Assembly (NCBI GenBank): GCA_013391845.1
Contig: CP058414.1
Span: forward strand, 3,567,286 to 3,631,285
Source: Pseudoalteromonas shioyasakiensis
Lineage (GTDB): Bacteria; Pseudomonadota; Gammaproteobacteria; Enterobacterales; Alteromonadaceae
Direction: 5' to 3'
DNA length: 64,000 nucleotides
The notes under the pieces are model-generated. The model did no database searches. It worked only from the letters and a program-made list of their open reading frames with translations, and was not told where the DNA came from. Positions 27,616 through 36,388 of the stretch are shown here, in pieces (position 1 is the first letter of the stretch; each line of letters opens with the position of its first letter). Both the position numbers and the translations under genes were made by a program.

Positions 27616-29425
27616 CGTTATCTTTGCCTTCTACGTACGCAACCGCATCTTTGTCCGGTGCGACGTTTAGAATTCTTAAGGCATTGGAGACAATCTCTGC
27701 AAATGCAGGGCCTGCCGTCGCACCGCCGTAATAAACATCTCCACCCGGTTCGTTAATCAATACTACTACTGCTAAACGCGGGTCACTCGCAGGTGCAATA
27801 CCAGCAAAGTAACCAACGTATTCGTCACCATAACCACCGACAGCCGCTTTCTTAGAAGTACCTGTCTTACCTGCGGCACGATAACCATCAACATGAACTT
27901 TTTGTGCAGTACCGCCTTTTTCGAATACGCTTTCCATCATGTGGACAACAGCTTCAACGTCTTTTTGTTGAAAAATACGTTCGCCTTCAGGTACCGAATC
28001 TTGTTTAAGTACAGTCAATGGGCGCATGACACCACCTGAACCTAACATGGCATAAAAACGCGCCATTTGTGCGGTGCTTACTGCTAGATTATAACCAAAT
28101 GATAGTGCAGCAATTTCATGATCAGACCAACGGCGATTTGGGTAAAATAAACCACTACTCTCACCAACCATGCCAGTACCACTATCGCTACCAAAGCCAA
28201 CTTTTTGATATAGGCCAACAAAGTAATCTTTTGGAAGTTCTTGGCTAACCTTAGTCACCCCCATGTTGCTTGAATATTTTAAGATTTCTCTTAAAGTCAT
28301 CTCACCATGATTACGGGTATCCTGTACTAGACTACCGCCTACTCGCATCCAGCCGGGGTATGTATCAACGATTGAATCCGGTTGAATTGTGCCGTAGTCT
28401 AAACCAGCTAAAATGGCTAGTGGCTTAACAGTGGAGCCAGGTTCAAATAAATCGGTAATCGCTCGATTACGGCGCTTATGCGGTGCGGCGTCATTAAGGT
28501 TGTTTGGGTTAAACGATGGGCTATTTACCATCGCTAACACTTCACCTGTTTTAACATCCACAACCATTGCTGAACCTGAGGTCGCTTTGTAAGATAACAC
28601 CGCTGATTTTACTGCTTTATAAGCAATTGCTTGAATACGTTGGTCGATACTTAAGTGAATGCTCTCTGGCTCTACGCGCTCACGTTCATCAAGCACCTCT
28701 ACTTCACGACCTTGGGCATCTTTACGAATAGTGCGCTGACCTTCAACGCCCGTTAACGCCTTTTCATAAAGCTTTTCAATCCCTTCAATACCATGGCCAT
28801 CAATGTTAGTGAAACCAATAACATGAGCCGTCACTTCACCGGCTGGATAATAACGTTTTGATTCATCCAGCAAATGGATACCCGGTAAACGAAGATCGCC
28901 AATATAGTTAGCAACCGCAGGAGTGACTTGACGTTTTAAATAGACAAAGCGTCGCTTTGGATTATCACGAAGACGAGAGTTAATTTTGCTAGGTTCAATA
29001 CGTAGTACATCCGCAAGCTCACGCCAACGAATATCATTATTGTAATAAGCAGCAATACGTTTGTTTAATTCTGCCGTGTTTTCAGCAAGCGCTTGTTGGT
29101 CTTCACCGTTTTTGCGTGCTTGACGCAGTACCTTACTGATCAATGACTTGTTTAACGCTTTAGGGTCGGCATAAACACTCACTACAGGCACACTTACAGC
29201 TAGTTCTTTACCATTGCGATCGAAGATCATGCCACGTTGCACATGTTGTTTTTCAACACGTACCGTGCGTTTATCACTTTCTGAGCGCGCTTTATCAGGC
29301 TCAATTACTTGTAAAAATGCGGCACGTGCGACCAGCGACATGAATACTAAAAATACGACTGAACACACCAGCGAAAAACGCCATGTGATCAAAGTATTTG
29401 TTGGCTTTTTCCCTCTGCTTCTCAT
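27608..29425 (-). CDS. ftsI: Septal peptidoglycan transpeptidase FtsI (PBP3)
   Basis: The class B penicillin-binding protein cross-links septal peptidoglycan with FtsW. The 605 residues have an N-terminal membrane helix (about 15-35), a non-catalytic dimerisation domain, and the transpeptidase domain with Ser331-xx-Lys334 (GSTVKPL), the S-x-N motif at 385-387 (SSNMG) and the KTGT motif (GKTGTSKK). It overlaps ftsL by 4 bp and murE by 8 bp. Confidence 0.98.
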   Translation of the reverse strand: MRSRGKKPTNTLITWRFSLVCSVVFLVFMSLVARAAFLQVIEPDKARSESDKRTVRVEKQHVQRGMIFDRNGKELAVSVPVVSVYADPKALNKSLISKVLRQARKNGEDQQALAENTAELNKRIAAYYNNDIRWRELADVLRIEPSKINSRLRDNPKRRFVYLKRQVTPAVANYIGDLRLPGIHLLDESKRYYPAGEVTAHVIGFTNIDGHGIEGIEKLYEKALTGVEGQRTIRKDAQGREVEVLDERERVEPESIHLSIDQRIQAIAYKAVKSAVLSYKATSGSAMVVDVKTGEVLAMVNSPSFNPNNLNDAAPHKRRNRAITDLFEPGSTVKPLAILAGLDYGTIQPDSIVDTYPGWMRVGGSLVQDTRNHGEMTLREILKYSSNMGVTKVSQELPKDYFVGLYQKVGFGSDSGTGMVGESSGLFYPNRRWSDHEIAALSFGYNLAVSTAQMARFYAMLGSGGVMRPLTVLKQDSVPEGERIFQQKDVEAVVHMMESVFEKGGTAQKVHVDGYRAAGKTGTSKKAAVGGYGDEYVGYFAGIAPASDPRLAVVVLINEPGGDVYYGGATAGPAFAEIVSNALRILNVAPDKDAVAYVEGKDNDA

Positions 29426-29748
29426 TGCAGTATTACCACCTGTTCATCTTTGCTTGTTGGCCGCTTCATTTCTAATTGCATGGTTGCCACTTCTTCAATG
29501 CGCGCATGCTGCGAATAAAACTCTTCTTCTACTAGCAAGTAACGCCACTCAAGATCGAGTTCATCGCGCTCTTGCAATAATTTATCTTGCTCTATCAATT
29601 GTTGACGCGCTAAGTGCGTCACCTGAACCACACTCAAACTAGAAGCAAGAATCACAACCAATAAGGCCAAGGTCAGCTTATTAGCTCCTAGGCCTTTAAA
29701 AATTTCCACAAATAAGTTGGGTTGTCGATTCACCGCTTTAGCTTTCAT
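29422..29748 (-). CDS. ftsL: Cell division protein FtsL
   Basis: This small bitopic protein (108 residues) has a single membrane helix (about 26-46, LALLVVILASSLSVVQVTHL) and a periplasmic coiled coil (about 47-95); it forms the FtsQLB complex that activates FtsWI. Sequence similarity in FtsL is low, so the call rests on size, topology and position between rsmH and ftsI. It shares one base with rsmH and overlaps ftsI by 4 bp. Confidence 0.95.
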   Translation of the reverse strand: MKAKAVNRQPNLFVEIFKGLGANKLTLALLVVILASSLSVVQVTHLARQQLIEQDKLLQERDELDLEWRYLLVEEEFYSQHARIEEVATMQLEMKRPTSKDEQVVILQ

Positions 29749-30683
29749 TACAGCCTCTGTGCAATCCTTAATACCGAACTACGTGAACGCGGATTAGCTT
29801 CAATTTCCGCCTTACTTGGCTTAATGGCTTTACCCACTGCCTTTAACGTCAGGTTTTTATTTATTTGTGCGTCAGTCAAAGGCAGACCTCTGGGTATCGC
29901 CTCTCCCTTACTCTGTTTTTTTATAAACTGCTTAACAATGCGATCTTCTAACGAGTGAAACGAAATAACGACTAAACGTCCACCTGGCTTTAAAACGTCA
30001 ACAGCGGCTTGCAGTGCAGTTTGAATTTCTTCAAGTTCACTGTTGATATAAATACGGATCGCTTGGAATGTTCGTGTTGCAGGATGCTTATACTTGTCTT
30101 TAACCGGCACAGCTTCATCGACTAAATCAGCAAGCTGCTTAGTGCTAGTAATAGGTGTGTGCTCACGAGTCTCAATGATTTTATGGGCAATGCGACGACC
30201 AAACTTTTCCTCACCGTAGGTTTTAATCACATGGGTAATATCTTCAAGTTCAGCTTCAGCTAACCATTGTGCAGCACTGCGACCACTGGTTGGGTCCATG
30301 CGCATATCGAGCGGGCCATCTTTCATAAAGCTAAAACCGCGTTCAGCATCATCAAGCTGTGGTGAAGAAACACCGATATCTAACAAAATGCCGTCAACCT
30401 TACCGATTAAATCGTTATCTTCAGCAACGGCTTTAAGATTTGAAAAACGCGTGTGGGCAATCGAAAAACGTGCATCATCAGCAAATTTTTCAGCAGCTTT
30501 AATTGCTTGTGGATCTTGATCAATCGCTTGCAAGCGACCTTGTTCACTTAAACGCGCAAGAATTTGCCCTGAGTGTCCGCCGCGACCAAATGTGCCATCC
30601 ATATAAATGCCTTCGGGTTTAATATCCAAAGCATCTATGGTTTCGTCCATCAGTACAGAGACATGTTCAAATTGCGCTGTCAT
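29748..30683 (-). CDS. rsmH: 16S rRNA (cytosine(1402)-N(4))-methyltransferase RsmH
   Basis: The SAM-dependent enzyme methylates N4 of C1402 in 16S rRNA. The 311 residues show [12 protein letters not shown], the SAM motif [40 protein letters not shown] and [13 protein letters not shown]. RsmI, which modifies the 2'-OH of the same nucleotide, is encoded at 60861-61718. It lies 30 bp downstream of mraZ. Confidence 0.98.
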   Translation of the reverse strand: MTAQFEHVSVLMDETIDALDIKPEGIYMDGTFGRGGHSGQILARLSEQGRLQAIDQDPQAIKAAEKFADDARFSIAHTRFSNLKAVAEDNDLIGKVDGILLDIGVSSPQLDDAERGFSFMKDGPLDMRMDPTSGRSAAQWLAEAELEDITHVIKTYGEEKFGRRIAHKIIETREHTPITSTKQLADLVDEAVPVKDKYKHPATRTFQAIRIYINSELEEIQTALQAAVDVLKPGGRLVVISFHSLEDRIVKQFIKKQSKGEAIPRGLPLTDAQINKNLTLKAVGKAIKPSKAEIEANPRSRSSVLRIAQRL

Positions 30684-30713
30684 TAGCTAGTTTTTGCCTT
30701 TTTATTATTGTGG

Positions 30714-31172
30714 TTAGAGTGAGAAGTTATCGAACTCAGGATTCGCCTCAAAATCGCCTTGGCGTTCAATTTCAGTATCTTGGCGCATTTGTTCATGCCA
30801 ACGATCTTCATCCCAAATTTCAAACTTGTTCATCAAGCCAACCAACATGATTTTTTTTCCAAGTTCTGCGTGTGCTCGTAAAGACGGCGCCAGCAGAATT
30901 CGGCCATTTTTATCTAGTTGATACTCTGTAGCGTTACCAAGCAACATACGTTGCATGCGGCGAGCACGTGGATTCATGTTCGAAATCTTTAATAATCGTT
31001 CTTCGATTTCGAGCCATTCTGCTAACGGGTATAACCACAAACAAGGTTCGTTTAAGGCCACAGTGCAAATAACCGTTCCCTGATCTTCAGACAAGATCGC
31101 ATCTCGGTACTTAGTTGGTACCGCAAAGCGTCCTTTATCATCCAAACTCAGAGAGCTCGCACCCCGAAACAT
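30714..31172 (-). CDS. mraZ: Transcriptional regulator MraZ
   Basis: The protein is a ring-forming AbrB-fold regulator of 152 residues with two MraZ repeats: FRGASSLSLDDKGRFAVPTKYR, and MLLGNATEYQLDKNGRILLAP. MraZ represses its own dcw operon by binding direct TGGG-type repeats. Such repeats lie just upstream (31218-31253), fitting autoregulation. It is the first gene of the dcw cluster. Confidence 0.97.
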   Translation of the reverse strand: MFRGASSLSLDDKGRFAVPTKYRDAILSEDQGTVICTVALNEPCLWLYPLAEWLEIEERLLKISNMNPRARRMQRMLLGNATEYQLDKNGRILLAPSLRAHAELGKKIMLVGLMNKFEIWDEDRWHEQMRQDTEIERQGDFEANPEFDNFSL

Positions 31173-31217
31173 AAATTGCCTTAAAAATAGGTTATTAATC
31201 GTTAATGATTATTTCCG

Positions 31218-31253
31218 ATCCAGTTTGATCCACTAAAAACCACTTTTTACCAC
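31218..31253 (-). promoter_or_regulatory. Putative MraZ box (four 10-bp spaced GTGG-type repeats)
   Basis: Read on the minus strand, GTGGT, GTGGT, GTGGA and CTGGA occur at exact 10-bp intervals, the one-face-of-helix spacing of known MraZ operators (5-bp element plus 5-bp spacer). They lie just downstream of the predicted -10 and 45 bp before the mraZ start, a position suited to repression. Confidence 0.75.
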
Positions 31254-31261
31254 AGTGCTCC

Positions 31262-31291
31262 AGTTTAGGGCTTGACAAGCCATTTTGTCAA
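31262..31291 (-). promoter_or_regulatory. Predicted sigma-70 promoter of the mraZ/dcw cluster
   Basis: On the minus strand a consensus -35 TTGACA (31286-31291) is separated by 18 bp from TAAACT (31262-31267), four of six matches to TATAAT. The -35 lies in a perfect 8-bp inverted repeat (CTTGACAA, 6-nt spacer, TTGTCAAG; 31271-31292) that could be a separate repressor site. Confidence 0.65.
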
Positions 31292-31361
31292 GTAAGCAGA
31301 TCATCATAAGCGCCTTGTGAAGCCAGAAAAAATAAGGGCTCAGGCAAAGCCTATGAATTAC

Positions 31362-31376
31362 GTGGGAAAAAGTGGA
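31362..31376 (+). promoter_or_regulatory. Second pair of MraZ-type repeats, opposite orientation
   Basis: GTGGG (31362) and GTGGA (31372) are spaced 10 bp apart on the plus strand. They fit the TGGGA form of the MraZ element better than the proximal box but point toward the divergent membrane operon. An A/T-rich tract without genes follows (31381-31600); I see nothing else distinct there. Confidence 0.35.
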
Positions 31377-31633
31377 AAACATCGAAAAAAAATTTTTTTT
31401 CAATTTTCTTGGTAATGGATTAGGGAAAAATGGTTAATGAATAACCAATGAATAATTACAAAATTATCTTATGCTGTAATTTTTACTTAATCACCCTGCA
31501 AGAGTTACGGGAAATATCCATCCTAGAACTCAACTACAATATTAACACATTGAAAAATATACCTTTTACAATTTGGTATAAAGGTTGCGACAGACTAGCT
31601 ACCAATTCAATGGCAATTTTTTAAGGAATGATT

Positions 31634-31975
31634 ATGACTACCGCAACTTCAAAATCGAACACAAGTACAGCAACGGACAGCAGTGCAAACTCGAAAGCGG
31701 CTCAAGTAGAGGCGCCATTTACAGAAAAAGCAACTGAAGCAGCACATCACGCTGTAGATGCATTATCAACGCGTGCTGCAAGTGCCGAGCAAAGTGTACG
31801 TCAAGGTGCGTCTAGCTCTGCCCAAACGCTTTCTGATAAACAAGCTGTAGCACGTGCTAAAATTAACGAATACAGTGGTAAAACTCGTCAGCTTGCATCA
31901 GAAAACCCACTTGCAACAGCGGGGATTGCCTTTGCTGCAGGCATGTTAGTATCTGCGCTTATTCGTCGTAAGTAA
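31634..31975 (+). CDS. ElaB/YqjD/DUF883-type membrane-anchored protein
   Basis: The 113-residue protein has a low-complexity Ser/Thr/Ala-rich helical body and a C-terminal glycine-containing anchor (ENPLATAGIAFAAGMLVSALIRRK pattern, here about the last 23 residues), the DUF883 hallmark. E. coli YqjD and ElaB are tail-anchored inner-membrane proteins linked to stationary-phase ribosome binding. ATG 31634 is chosen over ATG 31628 because AAGGA is 6 nt upstream of it. It is first of three tightly packed genes matching the E. coli yqjD-yqjE-yqjK order. Confidence 0.85.
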   Translation: MTTATSKSNTSTATDSSANSKAAQVEAPFTEKATEAAHHAVDALSTRAASAEQSVRQGASSSAQTLSDKQAVARAKINEYSGKTRQLASENPLATAGIAFAAGMLVSALIRRK

Positions 31976-31980
31976 TTGTT

Positions 31981-32418
31981 ATGCAGCCTTCTCAATCTAC
32001 AGATGAGAAAACGCAAGGTGCCACTGATCAGCCGCCAAACGCTGATCAGTGGCAAGATCATCTTGCTAAATTATCTGATTACGCCAAACAGCTATACATT
32101 GACTACCGTAAACAAACAGGTACTTGCAAAAAGATTGCAGCTGCTGAGTGGCGCCTATCAACACGCTCTCTCGCCTTAACTATTATCTTACTTGTTTGTT
32201 TTGCTGGAGGGTTAGTACTGCTTTGGGCTGGTTTACTTGCTACCGTGGGTATCGCCATATTCAGTTTTAGCCAATCATTGTGGCTATCAGCTATCTCACT
32301 GATTGCATTACAACTACTTTGCCTTGCTTGGCTTTGGAAAAACATTGGTTATGTAAGTAGTAAGATTGGTTTTGATCACACTCTTAAAAGTGTTCGTCAA
32401 TTATTGAATATTAAATAA
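31981..32418 (+). CDS. YqjE-like (phage holin III family) membrane protein
   Basis: The 145-residue protein has a soluble polar N-terminus (about 1-55, WQDHLAKLSDYAKQL), then two long membrane helices (about 62-90 and 96-118) joined by a short turn, then a short basic tail. This is the DUF1469/YqjE topology. It starts 5 bp after the DUF883-type gene. The function is unknown; in E. coli the gene sits next to yqjD. Confidence 0.8.
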   Translation: MQPSQSTDEKTQGATDQPPNADQWQDHLAKLSDYAKQLYIDYRKQTGTCKKIAAAEWRLSTRSLALTIILLVCFAGGLVLLWAGLLATVGIAIFSFSQSLWLSAISLIALQLLCLAWLWKNIGYVSSKIGFDHTLKSVRQLLNIK

Positions 32419-32427
32419 GGATGAGTG

Positions 32428-32685
32428 ATGTTAATTGATTATTTTATCAATAAGCCACAGCATAAAGTAACTGAGCTGAGTCAACAAATGGATCTGCAAG
32501 ATGAGATTAAACGTCAGCATCATCAGGCATTTAAGTACAGATTAAAGCGATTTGCTGTAAGTAAAGTCGGTATTGCAAGTGCTTTCACTGCAGGTATGGG
32601 CTACGAAGCTCTCAATAACTCAGATAACAAAGACGGTAAACTTAAACAAGTCAGTCGCTTTAGCTGGTTATTACGCTTGTTGTGA
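32428..32685 (+). CDS. Small basic protein, YqjK-like by position
   Basis: The 85-residue protein has a charged helical N-terminus (QQMDLQDEIKRQHHQAFKYRLKRF) and a weak hydrophobic stretch (VGIASAFTAGMGYEAL). The family resemblance is slight; the YqjK-like label rests on its place as third gene of the unit. ATG 32428 has AAGG 7 nt upstream; a GTG at 32425 is the alternative. Confidence 0.65.
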   Translation: MLIDYFINKPQHKVTELSQQMDLQDEIKRQHHQAFKYRLKRFAVSKVGIASAFTAGMGYEALNNSDNKDGKLKQVSRFSWLLRLL

Positions 32686-32759
32686 TCTTTATCATGTAAA
32701 GTTTGTTTTTTACTTCTCTTTGCAAGCTATTTTCATTACCTTAAACACAAACTAGCTAT

Positions 32760-33350
32760 GTGTGGAAACTTAAGGTGAAAAAAAGGATTGTATTAACAGG
32801 TGGTCCAGGTGGTGGAAAAACAACAGCCATCGACTTGCTAAGACGAGAATTTTCTAAACAAATTGTCGTGGTACCAGAGTCTGCAACCATGCTTTTTGGT
32901 GGCGGAATAGAACGTAGTGACTCACCTCATCTTATCAAAGCACACCAGCAAGCCATTTTCAGCTTACAAAAACACCTAGAACATATTCAGCGAACCATGC
33001 ATCCAAATCGTTTGATGCTTTGCGATCGTGGCAGTTTAGATGGGCTTGCCTATTGGCCTGGTGAACAAGATGAGTTTTTTCAATGCTTAAATACCAGCCT
33101 ACAAATAGAACTCAACCAATACGATGCGGTGATCTTTTTTGAAACTGCTGCTAAATCTGGGCAAAGCATTCACTCTAACAATCCAGTAAGAAACGAATCT
33201 GATCAGCAAGCTATCTTGCTTGATGACAAACTACAAGCAATTTGGTCACAGCACCCTAATTTTAATTTAGTGAAAAGTTCAGAGTCATTTATTCAAAAAG
33301 TGATGTTTGGCATCGACACAATTAGCAAGGTCATGGATAGTTATAACTAA
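32760..33350 (+). CDS. AAA-type ATPase/kinase-like P-loop protein (AAA_28)
   Basis: The 196-residue protein has Walker A GGPGGGKTT near the start, VVVPESATML after the second strand, and LMLCDRGSLDGLAYWPG, which resembles the D-R-G motif of AAA_28 and nucleoside-kinase-like folds; VIFFETAA is a further core strand. Relatives are predicted NTPases of unknown substrate. The start is uncertain: GTG 32760 lacks a clear Shine-Dalgarno, and GTG 32775 has AAGG too close. It is preceded by a 74-bp gap and is probably monocistronic. Confidence 0.8.
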   Translation: MWKLKVKKRIVLTGGPGGGKTTAIDLLRREFSKQIVVVPESATMLFGGGIERSDSPHLIKAHQQAIFSLQKHLEHIQRTMHPNRLMLCDRGSLDGLAYWPGEQDEFFQCLNTSLQIELNQYDAVIFFETAAKSGQSIHSNNPVRNESDQQAILLDDKLQAIWSQHPNFNLVKSSESFIQKVMFGIDTISKVMDSYN

Positions 33351-33380
33351 CAGCTTAATTGCTAAATTAAACTGTTAGTT
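33345..33380. terminator. Hairpin after the AAA ATPase gene
   Basis: AACTAACAG and CTGTTAGTT form a 9-bp stem, extended inside by TTAATT/AATTAA, followed by TTTTAGTCACTTTTT on the plus strand. The stop codon of the ATPase gene is inside the 5' arm. It can also serve the convergent GST gene. Confidence 0.6.
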
Positions 33381-33391
33381 TTAGTCACTTT

Positions 33392-34363
33392 TTATCCTCG
33401 ATTGTGTGGGCGCGAGTAGTCTATTGCCGGCCCTTTAGGCACGATCTGCGTTGGGTTAATCATCGTGTGGCTGAAGTAGTAATGGCGTTTAATATGGTAA
33501 AAATCAACCGTCTTACTCACTCCTTCAGTTTGATATAACTCACGCAAATAATTGCTGATCGCAGGGTAACTTTCGATGGTACGCAAATTACATTTAAAGT
33601 GACCCACGTAAACACTGTCGAAGCGAATTAAAGTGGTAAACAGTCGCCAGTCGGCTTCAGTCAATGTATCACCCACTAAATAACGATTATCTGTCAAACG
33701 CAGCTCAATTTTATCAAGGGCAGCAAATAAGTCGTCATATGCATCTTCATAGGCTTCTTGCGTTGTCGCAAAGCCAGCACGATAAACACCGTTATTGATA
33801 TTGTTATAAACAAGATCATTAATTTCATCAATTTCAGTACGCAACGACGCAGGGTAAAAGTCGCGCTCATTGCCTGTTAGATCATTAAATGCACTGTTAA
33901 ACATGCGAATAATCTCTGCAGACTCATTACTCACGATACGCTGAGACTTTTTATCCCAAAGCACAGGAACTGTTACGCGACCAGAGTAGTCAGGTTTATT
34001 TCGAGTATAAATTTGGTGCAAATAATCAGTATTGAATAATGCATCCCCCGTACTGTGATTATCTTTGTCAAATGTCCAACCATGTTCAAGCATGTCAGGG
34101 CTTACTACAGATACACTAATATAGTCTTCAAGGCCTTTTAAATGACGAAATATCAAGGTGCGGTGTGCCCAAGGACAGGCCAAAGATACATAAAGATGAT
34201 AGCGATCTTTTTCTGCTTTAAAGCCTGCATCACCGCTTTCTCCCGCACTACCATCTGCGGTGACCCAATTACGTAACTGGGCCGCCTCACGCTTGAATTC
34301 ACCTTGATTGTTATCGGTGTCGTACCATTTATCTTGCCATTGGCCATTTACGAGTAATCCCAC
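33392..34363 (-). CDS. yqjG: Glutathionyl-hydroquinone reductase (Xi-class GST, YqjG/ECM4 type)
   Basis: The 323-residue protein has the Xi-class catalytic motif ACPWAHRT with Cys63, the same numbering I recall for E. coli YqjG, and the SNESAEIIRMF glutathione-binding segment; the C-terminal helical domain ends in DYSRPHNRG. These enzymes reduce glutathionyl-hydroquinones by thiol exchange. It lies 9 bp after the pirin gene on the same strand and likely shares its transcript. Confidence 0.93.
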   Translation of the reverse strand: MGLLVNGQWQDKWYDTDNNQGEFKREAAQLRNWVTADGSAGESGDAGFKAEKDRYHLYVSLACPWAHRTLIFRHLKGLEDYISVSVVSPDMLEHGWTFDKDNHSTGDALFNTDYLHQIYTRNKPDYSGRVTVPVLWDKKSQRIVSNESAEIIRMFNSAFNDLTGNERDFYPASLRTEIDEINDLVYNNINNGVYRAGFATTQEAYEDAYDDLFAALDKIELRLTDNRYLVGDTLTEADWRLFTTLIRFDSVYVGHFKCNLRTIESYPAISNYLRELYQTEGVSKTVDFYHIKRHYYFSHTMINPTQIVPKGPAIDYSRPHNRG

Positions 34364-34372
34364 AATAACCTC

Positions 34373-35215
34373 CTATAGAGTGCCAAATTTACCTAACTGA
34401 TAGTCACGTACTGCTTGCTGTAACTCAGCTTGTGTTGTCATTACAAACGGACCCATATGCGCGATTGGTTGCTTAAGCGGCTCACCAGCAAGCAACAACA
34501 CGCCCGCACCAGTTTGAGAGTTAAATTCAATATCACTACCAGGCTCCAAAATAAGTAAGCTGCCTGCTTTAACTGGCCCACCCTGCTCAGTATGAATTTC
34601 ACCTGTGTGGATATAAAGCATCACCTTAGTTTGTGTAAGCGGTGCATGGTAAAACTGTGTTCCAGCCGGTAAAGTCACATCGGCAAGCATGCCGTTAGCG
34701 GCGAGATCTTGTAGGCTAGAAACCTGATTTTCATCTGCAAACTCCCAGCTTCCAGCTAACGCTTTTAGCTCAACGCCCTGCTCATTTCGAGTCGTTGGCG
34801 CCGGCGCTTCAGTGGTATCTTGGTAACGCGGTTTTCTAAGCTTCTCAGCACTTGGCATATTTAACCAAATCTGAAAGCCATGCATGCCCTCTTTGGCATC
34901 CGCCAAAGGCATTTCACTGTGGATTACACCAAAACCAGTACTCATCCACTGCACATCGCCAGCACGGATGGCTTTTTTGTTACCCATTTGGTCTTGGTGC
35001 TCGAAGCCGCCTTTAATAATATACGTAAATGTTTCAATACCACGGTGAGGATGCGCAGGAAAACCACCCATAAAATCACTGTGATCATCTGACTTAAGCT
35101 CATCGATCATTAAAAAAGGATCTAAATACTTGCCATCAAAGCCCGGAATACGGCTAATGTTTACGCCATCACCATCTTGTGTGGCATGGCTATTTAACTG
35201 TTGAATCACATTCAT
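34373..35215 (-). CDS. Pirin family protein
   Basis: The 280-residue bicupin has the pirin signatures DPFLMIDELKSDD, the metal site FPAHPHRGIETFTYI with two His, and VQWMSTGFGVIHSEMP with further His/Glu ligands. Several bacterial pirins have quercetin 2,3-dioxygenase activity or act as redox-linked regulators; the substrate here is unknown. It forms a two-gene unit with the glutathionyl-hydroquinone reductase, which suggests a common role in quinone or aromatic redox stress (inference). Confidence 0.93.
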   Translation of the reverse strand: MNVIQQLNSHATQDGDGVNISRIPGFDGKYLDPFLMIDELKSDDHSDFMGGFPAHPHRGIETFTYIIKGGFEHQDQMGNKKAIRAGDVQWMSTGFGVIHSEMPLADAKEGMHGFQIWLNMPSAEKLRKPRYQDTTEAPAPTTRNEQGVELKALAGSWEFADENQVSSLQDLAANGMLADVTLPAGTQFYHAPLTQTKVMLYIHTGEIHTEQGGPVKAGSLLILEPGSDIEFNSQTGAGVLLLAGEPLKQPIAHMGPFVMTTQAELQQAVRDYQLGKFGTL

Positions 35216-35297
35216 AACTTTACTCCCGTAAATTGTATGAAATAATTGTAGGAGCTAATTTAGTTAACAACCATGAGTAAAATTCGCGCCAACCATT

Positions 35298-36266
35298 CTA
35301 TTTAAGAGAATGTTTATTTTGCTGCTTGGTTAATTCATCCGCCACAGTCGCTCCGCGTTGACCCACCTCTTTCTCAGGCCCTATAGTGCTATCAACCACA
35401 GTTTGCTGCTCGGCACTGGCATTGATTGCTGCACCAAAAATAATGATGTATGCGCTGATATAGAGCCACATCAACATAATCACTACTCCACCTAATGAGC
35501 CATACGTTTCGTTATAGCTTGCAAATTGGGAGACATAATATGAAAAACCAATTGATGCGATGATCCACAGCAAAGTAGCCAGTATTGAGCCTGGTGTGAT
35601 CCAGCGCCATTTTGCCGGAGTTCGATGAGGCGCATAACGATATAAAAATGCCAAAGCGCAATTAAAAGTGATGGCTAACAATGGCCACGTAATGAGCTTG
35701 ATCAACAAATCAATAAGCTCTGTTAAACCAACTAGGTTAAGCACAATCGGTAAAATACCGATGATCAATAAAGCCACCAGCGCAACAACAATGGCACCTA
35801 GCGAAAATAAAAAGCGTACCAGTAACGCCATAAAAAATTGTCGTTTGTTATGCTGATGATAAGTGATATTACAGGCTGTTATTAGCGCCTGACAGCCCTT
35901 ACTGCTACTCCAAACCGTTAACAATAAAGTCCCTATGGCACTAACACTTAACACCTTTTGCGATTGCTGAGTCACCTCTGAGACCTGTAGCAAAATAATG
36001 TCTCGACTACTTGTTGGTAAAATAGCAGTGACTTTATCAAGCTGCTCATGGATATCGGTCGGGGACGCAAAATAAGCGTAAACAGAGACTGTAGCGGCTA
36101 ATGCAGGAAAGATCGCAAGCAGAGCATAAAATGCCACACCCGCCGCCACGAAAGATAAGTTGTCTTGTGATAGGTTGTGATAAACCCGCTTGCTAATGTC
36201 CCACCAGCCTCGAATTGGGATCTCCATGGGTGAACGAGCTTTGAAACCACGATTATTCTTAGTCAT
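35298..36266 (-). CDS. YihY/BrkB family inner-membrane protein
   Basis: The 322-residue protein has about six membrane helices with family motifs DNLSFVAAGVAFYALLAIFPAL near the first helix, YRYAPHR after the fourth, and GGVVIMLMWLYISAYIIIFGAAINA near the end. The N-terminal PIRGWWDISKRVY is typical. The function is unknown in this family, which was once mislabelled RNase BN. The longest frame begins with TTG 36311, but ATG 36266 has AGG 7-8 nt upstream and is chosen. Confidence 0.9.
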   Translation of the reverse strand: MTKNNRGFKARSPMEIPIRGWWDISKRVYHNLSQDNLSFVAAGVAFYALLAIFPALAATVSVYAYFASPTDIHEQLDKVTAILPTSSRDIILLQVSEVTQQSQKVLSVSAIGTLLLTVWSSSKGCQALITACNITYHQHNKRQFFMALLVRFLFSLGAIVVALVALLIIGILPIVLNLVGLTELIDLLIKLITWPLLAITFNCALAFLYRYAPHRTPAKWRWITPGSILATLLWIIASIGFSYYVSQFASYNETYGSLGGVVIMLMWLYISAYIIIFGAAINASAEQQTVVDSTIGPEKEVGQRGATVADELTKQQNKHSLK

Positions 36267-36388
36267 AAGTGACCTAAAAATTTGCCTTAATGGATATAAA
36301 GTAGCAAACAACTTGCCAGTAATAATGGCGTCTGATTTGCATTAAGCTAAGCTTATAAAAACTGCAAATAAACCCATGGAGTGGTGCG

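Noticed and set aside
13442..31172. Gene overlaps throughout the dcw cluster as possible annotation errors
   Set aside because: Four-base ATGA overlaps and short gaps are normal here and fit translational coupling. All genes have intact family motifs.
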